Positions 1 to 8,432 of a stretch of DNA of 64,000 nucleotides are shown here, piece after piece. The position numbers and the translations under genes were made by a program. The DNA lies in the NCBI GenBank assembly GCA_030424545.1, contig JAUHWL010000001.1, positions 349,033 to 413,032 on the forward strand, given 5' to 3'. The first letter of the stretch is position 1; each line of letters begins with the position of its first letter. A model generated the notes under the pieces. That model saw only the letters and a list, made by a program, of their open reading frames with translations. It had not been told where the DNA came from and made no database searches. This DNA comes from Bacteroidia bacterium (GTDB lineage Bacteria; Bacteroidota; Bacteroidia; Flavobacteriales; Schleiferiaceae).

Positions 1-5
1 TAATC

Positions 6-1496
6 ATGAAAAAAGCGCTTTGTTTTTTGGTTTTGGCTTTTGCTTGTGGCATTGTTTCGGCACAAAATGGGACGTTAAATTTAAATTTTGGAGATAGCGG
101 CACAACTGTTATACAACAAGGATGCTCAGATAGTCAAGGTACTTCGTTGTTGCTTCAGCCCGATGGAAAAATAATATTAGGTGGCGATGCCCAACATCCG
201 TTTTTTAACTATACCGGTATTTTAGCTCGCTTTTTACCTTCTGGAGATTTAGACAGCACCTTTGGTATACACGGTGTTACAGACCCTAAGTTGTTTTTAG
301 ATTGGAACATTTATGATTTAGCCTTCCAAGCGGATGGTAAAATTGTTGCCGCAGGAATAATTGGCACTTACAATTTTGCTGTTTTTCGGTTTTTGCCCAA
401 CGGTAGTTTAGATAGCAATTTTGGTACAAATGGCGTTTTTTCTTTTGAACCTGCATGGTTTTTAGGCAACGGTTATGCCGCAAGTATTGCCGTGTATGGC
501 ACAAAAATTTTGGTTTGCGGAGAAACCGACAGAGACTCGGCAGCGGTTGTATTGCAATTAACAAACACGGGCAAGCGCGATAGCACTTTTAACGGCAACG
601 GCACAAAGGTTTTGGCATTTAATGGGCAAAACACAAAAGCCAACGATTTACACATTCAACCCGATGGTAAAATATTAATTGGCGGAAGTGTAAGCGTAAA
701 CGGAACGGAAGACATGGCCTTGTTTCGCTTAAACAGCAACGGAGATTTTGATCAATCTTTTGGGAAAAAAGGCATTGTACATATAAATGCAAACAACCAA
801 GAAGAAGTACAAAATGTGCTGGTGCAATCTGACCACACAATAATTGCAGTAAGAAATCGAACAGATTCAGGGATAAATAAAATTGTGGTTTCGCGGCATA
901 TGGCCAATGGCGATGTAGATTTAACCTACGGCCTTAATGGCGAAACCGAAATTGCGGCAACAGGGTTTACATCAACCGCGGCAAAAAGCGCATGTATGTT
1001 GCCCGATGATGGTGTGCTAATTGCTGGTAGTGCAGACTCGCTATACCAGGCGCAAATGGTTACCCGCGTGTTTTCTAATGGCTTGGTAGATGGCAATTTT
1101 GGTTGGAACGGATTTGTTCTCATTAAAGATTCGGTTGATTCCTTTTTGAGCGATATTGTTGCTCAAGGTTCGGCCCACTTTTTTGTAGCGGGTAAAATGT
1201 TAGACACGTGTTATTTCGAGGCTTTTTTAAGCGGATATCAATATCAGAACAGCATTGGTTTGGATGAGTTTACTGCGCCAGATTTTAAAATTTACCCCAA
1301 CCCAAGTTCTGGCATGTTAACCATCGCCACCAAAACCCCAGGAGTTTTTACGCTCTACAACAACCTTGGCCAAGAAGTTTGGCGTGGCTTTGTAAGTGCA
1401 GAACCTTCAACTATAAACCTAGAACATCTCCCAGCAGGGCTCTATTTTATGGTTGATAATCGCGGTAGCTCACAAGCCATTGCGCTATCTAATTGA
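6..1496 (+). CDS. Secreted delta-60 repeat protein with T9SS sorting domain
   Basis: The 496-residue product starts with a signal peptide (MKK, hydrophobic core, likely cut after Ala19 before QNG). The body carries repeated delta-60-type units, each with a GxLDxxFGxxG signature (for example DLDSTFGIHG and SLDSNFGTNG) and QPDGKI blades; such repeats form beta-propeller-like folds. From about residue 426 it has a type A T9SS sorting domain (KIYPNPSSG, then AGLYFM). It is therefore inferred to be exported through the outer membrane and released or anchored at the surface. No catalytic motif is visible. It is a paralogue of the gene at 4054, with which it shares near-identical sorting-domain DNA. 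The ATG at 6 is in frame with a good signal peptide; any promoter lies outside the window. Confidence 0.88.
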   Translation: MKKALCFLVLAFACGIVSAQNGTLNLNFGDSGTTVIQQGCSDSQGTSLLLQPDGKIILGGDAQHPFFNYTGILARFLPSGDLDSTFGIHGVTDPKLFLDWNIYDLAFQADGKIVAAGIIGTYNFAVFRFLPNGSLDSNFGTNGVFSFEPAWFLGNGYAASIAVYGTKILVCGETDRDSAAVVLQLTNTGKRDSTFNGNGTKVLAFNGQNTKANDLHIQPDGKILIGGSVSVNGTEDMALFRLNSNGDFDQSFGKKGIVHINANNQEEVQNVLVQSDHTIIAVRNRTDSGINKIVVSRHMANGDVDLTYGLNGETEIAATGFTSTAAKSACMLPDDGVLIAGSADSLYQAQMVTRVFSNGLVDGNFGWNGFVLIKDSVDSFLSDIVAQGSAHFFVAGKMLDTCYFEAFLSGYQYQNSIGLDEFTAPDFKIYPNPSSGMLTIATKTPGVFTLYNNLGQEVWRGFVSAEPSTINLEHLPAGLYFMVDNRGSSQAIALSN

Positions 1497-1543
1497 TAGG
1501 CCTGCTTTATTGTTTATCCATTCTTATCATTGAACGGTTCATT

Positions 1544-1551
1544 TATATTTG
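1544..1551 (+). promoter_or_regulatory. Candidate -7 element TATATTTG
   Basis: TATATTTG is an exact match to the Bacteroidota -7 consensus TAnnTTTG. It ends 18 bases before the ATG at 1570. No clear TTTG lies at the -33 position. If it is used, transcription would start near 1558, which excludes the upstream in-frame TTG at 1549 as the start codon. Confidence 0.4.
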
Positions 1552-1569
1552 ATTTTAAATGAGCGCACA

Positions 1570-3945
1570 ATGAAAATACCTTATACCATATCATTCCTAT
1601 TCTTTTTGTTAACGAGCCTTTTGGTAAATGCACAATCCACCAATAAATATTGGCACACGGTTAATACACCTAGCGATTCCATTCATTTTGTAGAAGATTT
1701 AAATGACACACTCTATGGGCTTACTTTAGTAGGGAATACGGTTGAAGTAAGGAGAAGGTTATTCAATACTTGGATGTCAATACAGCCTATTTCGTTGGCT
1801 GCAAATGAAAACTATAAGCAACTTGTTAAATATAAAAATGAGCTTTACGCGCTTACAAGTAATAGACTATTAAAATATTCTGGCTCAAGTTGGACTACCG
1901 TGTTAAATCAAAGTTTTTTAGAAAAGATGATTGTTTTTCGCAATCGACTTTTACTTCATGGTGGTTTTAGTTCGTTTCAAGGAAACACTGCTTACGGCTT
2001 TATTTACTATGATGGGGCCTCGTTTGGTGTTTTAAAATATGCCAACAATCAAGTTTTTGGCTTTACAGGCACCTTAAATGATTGGCTCGTTTTTAATAAT
2101 AAATTGTACTTAGGCGGAGACATATACAACACCTCTGCTGGTCAAATACCATCTGATTTATTAATATGGAATGACTCAACAGTGGTTGAAGCTTATGTTG
2201 CAACCACGAATAACCCTATTGTAAAGGATATTCATGTTTTTAATGGTGAGGTTTACATAGTTTCAGCAAAAGGATATGCCCGCAAAGTGTATAAATTAAA
2301 CGGTTCATCATTGGTAGATTTAAACTCATTTGCTCATCCTAATTTAAACGTTGTTAATTCAGATTTTGGAGGTCTATCTCATTACAATAACCAACTGGTT
2401 ATTTCTGGATTTGTGGCTGATACCTTTACCTACTTTTATACAACATTAGCATATAACGGAAGCAATTGGGAGAGCCTAGGAGATTCTATTTACCCTTATT
2501 CCAGCATAATAAGGTATAATGAATATTTTAAGCCAATGATTAATTCAGCTGGTGTTTTATACCGATTTGGGAAAATAAACAGGCAAAAACCTTTTGTATT
2601 TTATCGCGATACTAATCTTGTTTCTTTAGAATATTCAGTTACAGATGCTTTGCCAGATTCTTGTTACTTAAAAGATGCGCGCTATTTTTTATCTAAAAAA
2701 ATAAGTATGAACAACAATGTATCTCGCGTGTATTCATCATCAAAGGGAGTTTCAACAGTAGAAATTCCAGCTAACCAGATTCAAGGTTTACACTTAAAAT
2801 TATCAGAAAAAGAAATTAGCTATTACCAACCTTTAGCCTGTAGCGATTCTATTATACCCGTTATAAAAAATAGCGCAGGAACTTATGAGGCACATTTTTT
2901 TGTAAAACCCATTGTAGCTATAAATGATGTCAAGGTTACTGTTTCTGGCGAAACAGGTTGGCGAGCAAGACAAGGATTTAAGCAAAACTATTACATAGAT
3001 GTATCTAACGTGGGAACAGAACCACTTACTAATGTAACAACCAATTTTAGTTTTTCATCAAATTCTATCGTAGTAAACAGCTCAGATGTACCAACAAGTG
3101 CTCAGGCAACAAACCTCACATTCTTAATAGATTCTTTAAATGTTGGCGAACAAAGAACCATTCGCGTAAAGCTGGAAAACACGCTCGGTTATGTAATAGG
3201 AGATAGTATTCAATTTACAGCGCAAGCATCTATTGCTCAAGTAGATGCAGATTCAACCAATAATACATATAGTTTGAATCAACTAGTTACAGCAGCTGTA
3301 GATCCCAATAGCAAAAAAGTAAATAGAGAAGCTATTACAAGCTGGGGAGGACCGTTACGATATCAAATTAATTTTCAAAATTTTGGAAATGATACGGCCT
3401 ATACCGTGGTGATTGTAGACACCCTTTCTCTAAGCTTAAAAAGGGAATCATTTGAGTTGGTTTCTAGCAGCCATCCGGTAGAATTTGAATTGATGGGCAA
3501 CGTAATAGTTTTTAGATTTAAAAATATTTTGTTAGTAGATTCTGCCAGTAATGCAGATGCCAGCAAGGGTTTTGTGCAGTTTGATATAGATATGAAATCG
3601 CAATTAGCAAAAACAGATACCATAAAAAATCGTGCACATATTTATTTTGACTTTCAACCAGCGGTAATTACCAATTACGCAAAAACCTATCGTATGTCAC
3701 AAGTTGGTATATCAGAAAATCAAAAAAGAAAATTCAAAATTTTCCCCAACCCAAGTTCTGGCATGTTAACCATCGCCACCAAAACACCCGGTGTTTTTAC
3801 GCTCTACAACAATCTTGGCCAAGAAGTTTGGCGTGGCCAAATAAACCTTGAACCTATATCATTAAACTTAGAACATCTTCCAGCGGGCCTCTATTTTATA
3901 GTTAATGAACTTGGAGCGAGCCAGAAAATGATCTTAAGCAAATAA
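1570..3945 (+). CDS. Secreted DUF7619-like repeat protein with T9SS sorting domain
   Basis: The product has 791 residues from ATG 1570. A TTG seven codons upstream would place charged residues before the signal peptide and sits on a promoter-like element, so it is not used here. The signal peptide (MKIPYTISFLFF...) ends at VNA before QS. The first ~420 residues are rich in aromatic and Gly/Asn residues and look like a beta-propeller of unknown role. A conserved-repeat domain (DUF11/DUF7619-like) follows at about residues 580-700, recognised by VDPNSKK near its start and NRAHIYFDFQPAVITN at its end. A T9SS sorting domain (FPNPSSG) covers the last ~70 residues. It is likely surface-exposed; function unknown. 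It lies between two delta-60 repeat genes and has the same sorting-domain DNA. Confidence 0.85.
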   Translation: MKIPYTISFLFFLLTSLLVNAQSTNKYWHTVNTPSDSIHFVEDLNDTLYGLTLVGNTVEVRRRLFNTWMSIQPISLAANENYKQLVKYKNELYALTSNRLLKYSGSSWTTVLNQSFLEKMIVFRNRLLLHGGFSSFQGNTAYGFIYYDGASFGVLKYANNQVFGFTGTLNDWLVFNNKLYLGGDIYNTSAGQIPSDLLIWNDSTVVEAYVATTNNPIVKDIHVFNGEVYIVSAKGYARKVYKLNGSSLVDLNSFAHPNLNVVNSDFGGLSHYNNQLVISGFVADTFTYFYTTLAYNGSNWESLGDSIYPYSSIIRYNEYFKPMINSAGVLYRFGKINRQKPFVFYRDTNLVSLEYSVTDALPDSCYLKDARYFLSKKISMNNNVSRVYSSSKGVSTVEIPANQIQGLHLKLSEKEISYYQPLACSDSIIPVIKNSAGTYEAHFFVKPIVAINDVKVTVSGETGWRARQGFKQNYYIDVSNVGTEPLTNVTTNFSFSSNSIVVNSSDVPTSAQATNLTFLIDSLNVGEQRTIRVKLENTLGYVIGDSIQFTAQASIAQVDADSTNNTYSLNQLVTAAVDPNSKKVNREAITSWGGPLRYQINFQNFGNDTAYTVVIVDTLSLSLKRESFELVSSSHPVEFELMGNVIVFRFKNILLVDSASNADASKGFVQFDIDMKSQLAKTDTIKNRAHIYFDFQPAVITNYAKTYRMSQVGISENQKRKFKIFPNPSSGMLTIATKTPGVFTLYNNLGQEVWRGQINLEPISLNLEHLPAGLYFIVNELGASQKMILSK

Positions 3946-4053
3946 TGTGCGTAGCGTTTCACGCTTTCCTCATTAAAAAGACAAAGAATTTTAAGCCAAT
4001 TTACGGGCAACGTTTTTAACGTTTGTGAATCTATTTAGAAAAGTCAAAAGCTC

Positions 4054-5577
4054 ATGAAAAATAGTATTCTATCTACATTTTTCTTTTCGTTCTACTTATT
4101 ATCGGCCCAAAATGGCATATTAGACTCTAGTTTTGGTCATCAAGGCCACGTAATAAAAACGCTTAACACAGATTATGGCTCGGGCACTACGGCACATATT
4201 TTACCCAACAATAAAATATTGGTGGGAGGTTATGCTGGCATTTCCTCACAACAGGTTCACTTAAAAGGCGTGCTGCATAAATACAATGCAGATGGTACGG
4301 CAGATACGGGTTTTGCCGACCAGGGTGAGGTTAATCAAAATTTATTGCCCAACAATTGGGCACTGATGAAGCTTGCCGTGCAGCCCGATGGAAAAATAGT
4401 TGCCAGTGGTCATTACGATTTTTCTAGCATCGGCCTTTTGGCCAGATTTCATCCTGATGGCACGTTAGATTCTAGTTTTGGAACGGATGGCGTAAACATT
4501 ATCGATTTTTCATCAACTGCAACTGAGGCTACATACGTGAGTGATTTGGCACTTTTACCAGACGGTAAAATTTTAATTTGTGGCTACACAGATGATGGCG
4601 GTACGCCTTTAAGCTACGTTGCACGTTACACCACAGCAGGAAAACGAGATACCAGTTATGGCAATTTTGGGATTAATATATTACCACAAGTTGGCATTTA
4701 TGAGTTTTATGCAGACGGCATGATGGTTCGGCCAGACGGAAAAATTGTGTTAAACGGCTCCTCGTCTATTTGGGGAGGTAGCCGCATGATGGTTGTTCGA
4801 TTACATGCAAACGGCAATTTTGACTTTACGTTTGGCACCAACGGTGTAGTGCGCCATGCGTTGTTTTCTAGCGAATGGCTCCAGAAAACCATATTGCTTC
4901 CAAATCAGAAAATGATATGTGTTGGAAGTGTGGGAACAAATTATGCAGATGTTTTTATTTCGAATATATCATCGAACGGAGATTTAGATTCTAGCTACGG
5001 AACAAACGGAGTGTTAACGTTTAATTTAGCTTCGGGTTATTCTTATTCGGTTGCAGATGCGCATCTTTTGGCAGATAATTCGGTGCTTATTTCCATTCGG
5101 GCAACGTTTGGTAGTCAAACAAAATCTATTGTAACCAGAGTTCTAGAAGATGGGAAAATAGACTTTTCGTTTGGCGCAAATGGTTTTATTCATCCTGCTT
5201 TTCCAGGCAATTCAGCATACCATTCTATTGCAATTGTAGATCATCAAAGCTTTGTTATGTCAGGGTTTCAGAGCGATTCGCTAGGCGCGTCTTTGCTGCT
5301 TTCTAAATATGTAATAAAAAGTTACTTTTCTATTGCAGAATCTAGCCTACCTAAAACAGATTTTAATATTTACCCCAACCCAAGTTCTGGCATTTTAACC
5401 ATCGCCACCAAAACACCCGGTGTTTATACGCTCTACAACAATCTTGGCCAACAAGTTTGGCGCGGCCAAATAAACCTTGAGCAATCAACATTAAACCTAG
5501 AACATCTCTCGTCTGGCCTCTATTTTATGGTTGATGAAGTTGGCACGAGCCAGAAAATCATCATCGCAAAAAATTAA
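4054..5577 (+). CDS. Secreted delta-60 repeat protein with T9SS sorting domain
   Basis: The 507-residue product has a short signal peptide (MKNSILSTFFFSFYLLSA, then QNG). Delta-60 repeats run from about residue 20 to 410, with motifs such as TLDSSFGTDGV, DFTFGTNGVV and PDGKI. A T9SS sorting domain (NIYPNPSSG...) fills the last ~70 residues. Architecture and repeat sequence match the gene at 6, so the two are paralogues. Export by T9SS is a family-based inference; no enzyme motif is visible. The 108 bases upstream contain TTTG preceded by TA three bases earlier, only a weak promoter match. The next gene, a sigma factor, begins 66 bases downstream and is probably a separate unit. Confidence 0.87.
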   Translation: MKNSILSTFFFSFYLLSAQNGILDSSFGHQGHVIKTLNTDYGSGTTAHILPNNKILVGGYAGISSQQVHLKGVLHKYNADGTADTGFADQGEVNQNLLPNNWALMKLAVQPDGKIVASGHYDFSSIGLLARFHPDGTLDSSFGTDGVNIIDFSSTATEATYVSDLALLPDGKILICGYTDDGGTPLSYVARYTTAGKRDTSYGNFGINILPQVGIYEFYADGMMVRPDGKIVLNGSSSIWGGSRMMVVRLHANGNFDFTFGTNGVVRHALFSSEWLQKTILLPNQKMICVGSVGTNYADVFISNISSNGDLDSSYGTNGVLTFNLASGYSYSVADAHLLADNSVLISIRATFGSQTKSIVTRVLEDGKIDFSFGANGFIHPAFPGNSAYHSIAIVDHQSFVMSGFQSDSLGASLLLSKYVIKSYFSIAESSLPKTDFNIYPNPSSGILTIATKTPGVYTLYNNLGQQVWRGQINLEQSTLNLEHLSSGLYFMVDEVGTSQKIIIAKN

Positions 5578-5643
5578 ATTTTTACCCCTCAAGCAACCTT
5601 TGACTTACTTTGTGGTGTCTTTGTAATTGTAAGACCACAAAAA

Positions 5644-6201
5644 GTGAAAGTGCTACGACTAAAACCTACCCTTGAAACGCTTATTGAGCGCTGCCGCAAA
5701 AACGACAGCAAGGCACAATATGCGCTTTACCAAATGATGGGAGCAAAAATGCTGGGGGTTTGTAGGCGGTACGTAAAAAGCATAGAAGAGGCAGAAGAAA
5801 TACTTAGCAATGGTTTTGTAAAAGTGTTTACCAAGCTAGATCAATTTAATGGCGAGGGTTCTTTTGAAGGTTGGGTAAGAAAAATTATGGTGCGCGAAAG
5901 CCTGAATTACATCCGCTATCAACGCAACATTTTTGTTGAGGTAAATCCGGACTGGGTGCCAGAACAAGGACATAGCCCCATAGAAGAAGAAACAGAGGCC
6001 GAAGAGCTTTTGTGCCTTATAGATGAGCTACCCATTGGGTACAAAACAGTATTTAACCTGTATGCAATAGAAGGGTTTGCACACAAAGAAATTGGCGAAA
6101 TGTTAGGCGTAACAGAAAACACCAGCAAAAGCCAATTAAGCAAAGCCCGTAAATATTTAAAGGAGAGAATAAATCAAACACAATATCTTTCTAAAACATG
6201 A
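5644..6201 (+). CDS. RNA polymerase sigma-70 factor, ECF type
   Basis: The 185-residue protein has the two-domain layout of group 4 (ECF) sigma factors. Region 2 lies at about residues 22-90 (EEILSNGFVKVFTKLDQF, GWVRKIMVRESLNYIR). Region 4, a helix-turn-helix, lies at about 125-175 (HKEIGEMLGVTENTSKSQLS). It directs RNA polymerase to a dedicated set of promoters in response to an envelope or extracellular signal. The start is GTG (5644); a second GTG two codons later is equally possible and no ATG fits. The stop overlaps the ATG of the next gene (ATGA at 6198), so the two are probably translationally coupled and form a sigma/anti-sigma pair. Confidence 0.9.
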   Translation: MKVLRLKPTLETLIERCRKNDSKAQYALYQMMGAKMLGVCRRYVKSIEEAEEILSNGFVKVFTKLDQFNGEGSFEGWVRKIMVRESLNYIRYQRNIFVEVNPDWVPEQGHSPIEEETEAEELLCLIDELPIGYKTVFNLYAIEGFAHKEIGEMLGVTENTSKSQLSKARKYLKERINQTQYLSKT

Positions 6202-6884
6202 AGAATCCGATAGATGAACATTTTGAAAGGGGATTAGAAAGCTTAGAGTTTAAACCCAATGCAGAATTATGGAGCCAAAAAATTGCTCCGAAACTAGAAC
6301 GTAAAAAAGTAGTGCCTCTATTTTGGTACAGAACGGCCGCTGTAATTGTTTTGCTTTTATGCGGGTGGTTTACGGCCGAATATTTTACGGCTAACAATGG
6401 CGAGCAGCGCATAGAACCAGAGCAAAACATTGCCCAAGAACAAACGCCAGAAGTGTTGCCACAAGTGGTGATTACTATTACCGATGAAGAAAAAACAGAA
6501 AAGGAACCGAAAATCCCAGCCTTAGAAAACATAAACCAAAAGTTAAAGAAAAGGAGAATGATTGCGGTAAACGAGCAACCCATTAAAAAAGAGGTTGTAA
6601 AAGATAAAGCTGCACCTGTGCAACTTGCCATGGCAGAAACAGAACCTACCGAAACGGTTTACAAAGTGCATTTGAGTTTAAACAGCATAAAAAATGTAAT
6701 GGCTGTAGAAGAAGTTGAAGATCAACAACAAGAATTGGGCATTGTTAAATACGCAAGAGACCAGTGGAAAAATGTAAAAACGGGCAACAAATTAGAGGCA
6801 CCAACAAGAGAAACATTTTCTTCTATTCCAAAACTAGGTGTACGTTTTGAAGGCAACCCACTAAAGAGAATTTTAAATAACTAA
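6198..6884 (+). CDS. Putative anti-sigma factor-like membrane protein
   Basis: The 228-residue protein has a ~44-residue cytoplasmic N-terminus (MKNPIDEHFERGLESLEF...), one membrane helix at about 45-63 (AAVIVLLLCGWFTAEYF), and a charged, Glu/Lys/Pro-rich periplasmic part. This topology, plus the 4-base overlap with the upstream ECF sigma gene, is the basis for the anti-sigma call. No zinc-binding HxxxCxxC or FecR motif is visible, so the family is uncertain. The N-terminal motif resembles that of short anti-sigma-like proteins common beside Bacteroidota ECF genes. It could equally be a general envelope protein co-transcribed with the sigma factor. Confidence 0.6.
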   Translation: MKNPIDEHFERGLESLEFKPNAELWSQKIAPKLERKKVVPLFWYRTAAVIVLLLCGWFTAEYFTANNGEQRIEPEQNIAQEQTPEVLPQVVITITDEEKTEKEPKIPALENINQKLKKRRMIAVNEQPIKKEVVKDKAAPVQLAMAETEPTETVYKVHLSLNSIKNVMAVEEVEDQQQELGIVKYARDQWKNVKTGNKLEAPTRETFSSIPKLGVRFEGNPLKRILNN

Positions 6885-6950
6885 GCACATACACACAAAA
6901 GAGTAACATAAAAACTAAACACTAAAACTAACAATTAACACAACATCAAA

Positions 6951-8201
6951 ATGAAAAAACGAGCCATCATTTTAGCCTTTCTAGTTTGTTTAACTACGGC
7001 ATGGGCACAACAAAAAGACACGCTTCAAATTAATGTGAATAACAATGAAATGGTTATTTATACCAGCGACATTAATAGTCTTTCTAAAACAGATTACAAC
7101 GCCATAATTGGAAAAATCACCAATGAAACCAATGCGCTTGCAAAAGAGTATCAAACAGAAGTAGAACGAATTAATAAATTAGAAAAAAACGGAGATATAA
7201 CTTCAGAAAAGGCGCAAGAATTAAGAAAGAGCAACGATGCTTTTTTGGCCACAAGCATGGAAGCACTAACAAGTAAAATAGAACGTTGGGCAGATGAATA
7301 TGGAGAATCTTTACATGAAGATGCCAACAATGCTGATGATTGGGCGAAGCAATGGGAGTACAATGCAGAAAAGTATGAAACTATAAATCCGCCAGACGCG
7401 CCAACACCGCCAGCCACAGATTCTGAAGATGGAAATACAGTAGTTGTGATTAATGATGATGGAATTTCAGTAACAGGCAACACAGATTGGGATCCAGACG
7501 ACATTAAAGAGGCCAGAAGCAACTACAAACGCAACCAAACTATTGGATATTTTGATATGTATTTTGGATGGAACAATTGGGTAAACGGTGATGGGTTTGC
7601 CGTAAATCAAACACCTGAAAATGGAGAGCCAAATGCTACCGCAGAGTTGAACTTTTGGCCAAGTATGGTTTGGGGATTTGGATTTGGAGGTAAATCTAGA
7701 ATGGGTACAAGCAAGCTTTATGTGCGCTATGGAGCACAGTTTAATTGGCACTACTTTCAATTAAAAGGGAACACCATTGTAAACAAAATGGCAGATCCCA
7801 ATACGGGCTTTGATGGTGTTTCTTTTGTGCAAGACAATACCAAAAACTATTCAAAATCATCTTTTAGAATGGTGTACTTAGATGTACCTGTAATGTTAGA
7901 ATTTGACAGTAGCAAACCTGGACGCAGCAACGGATTTTCGCTTGGTGTTGGAGGTTATGGTGGCGTAAGATTGAGCTCCAAAACAAAAGTTTACTACAGC
8001 GACTTTAATGGTGATAAAACCAAAGTGAAACAAAACAACAACTATTACACCAATGGCTTTAGATATGGTTTGCTTGGTCAAATAGGATTTGGGACTTTTA
8101 AAATAACCGCCAAATATGATATGAATGAGCTGTTTAGAGATGACAGAACAACACCAGATTATCAAATTGCAAGCTTGACTTTAGGGTGGGTGTTTCCATA
8201 A
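6951..8201 (+). CDS. Outer-membrane beta-barrel protein with helical N-terminal region
   Basis: The 416-residue product has a signal peptide (MKKRAIILAFLVCLTTAWA, then QQ). A Lys/Glu/Gln-rich helical segment, probably coiled coil, lies at about 40-120. A Pro/Asp-rich linker follows at ~145-165. The last ~220 residues alternate aromatic and small residues (YFDMYFGWNNW, GFGFGGKSR, SFRMVYLDVPVMLEF) and end in an aromatic (LGWVFP), as in outer-membrane beta-barrels of the PorT/OmpA-like class. It sits 66 bases after the anti-sigma-like gene and is followed by a terminator, so it is probably the last gene of the sigma operon. It may be the sensor or a regulated target. The function is unknown. Confidence 0.7.
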   Translation: MKKRAIILAFLVCLTTAWAQQKDTLQINVNNNEMVIYTSDINSLSKTDYNAIIGKITNETNALAKEYQTEVERINKLEKNGDITSEKAQELRKSNDAFLATSMEALTSKIERWADEYGESLHEDANNADDWAKQWEYNAEKYETINPPDAPTPPATDSEDGNTVVVINDDGISVTGNTDWDPDDIKEARSNYKRNQTIGYFDMYFGWNNWVNGDGFAVNQTPENGEPNATAELNFWPSMVWGFGFGGKSRMGTSKLYVRYGAQFNWHYFQLKGNTIVNKMADPNTGFDGVSFVQDNTKNYSKSSFRMVYLDVPVMLEFDSSKPGRSNGFSLGVGGYGGVRLSSKTKVYYSDFNGDKTKVKQNNNYYTNGFRYGLLGQIGFGTFKITAKYDMNELFRDDRTTPDYQIASLTLGWVFP

Positions 8202-8216
8202 AAAAAGCTAATAATT

Positions 8217-8252
8217 AAAAAACCCGAAAACATTTTGTTTTCGGGTTTTTTT
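8217..8252 (+). terminator. Rho-independent terminator after the sigma operon
   Basis: An inverted repeat AACCCGAAAACA ... TGTTTTCGGGTT with a short T-rich loop is followed by a T run. It lies 15 bases after the stop codon at 8201 and closes the 5644-8201 operon. Confidence 0.85.
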
Positions 8253-8378
8253 ATGTGATTTATTATATAAAAACAAAGAGTGCATATGCGTAAATAATCT
8301 CACACATCAAGGTGTTTTCTGTAGACTCAATAGGTGTTTAAACATTGTATATTTAACTCCTAGAATAATATTACGCCT

Positions 8379-8410
8379 ATTGTCGTAGGTTTAATATTAC
8401 ATTATTTTTG
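8379..8410 (+). promoter_or_regulatory. Bacteroidota-type promoter (ATTG-N20-TATTTTTG)
   Basis: The -7 element TATTTTTG at 8403-8410 matches TAnnTTTG exactly. ATTG at 8379-8382, one mismatch to the -33 TTTG, lies 20 bases upstream. Transcription would start near 8417, giving a ~16-base leader to the ATG at 8433 and arguing against the ATG at 8421. Confidence 0.5.
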
Positions 8411-8432
8411 CAGGCAATAAATGCAAAAAATC

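Noticed and set aside
5581..5643. Promoter for the sigma operon
   Set aside because: TACTTTG and TTTG are present but neither spacing nor sequence fits the consensus well enough.
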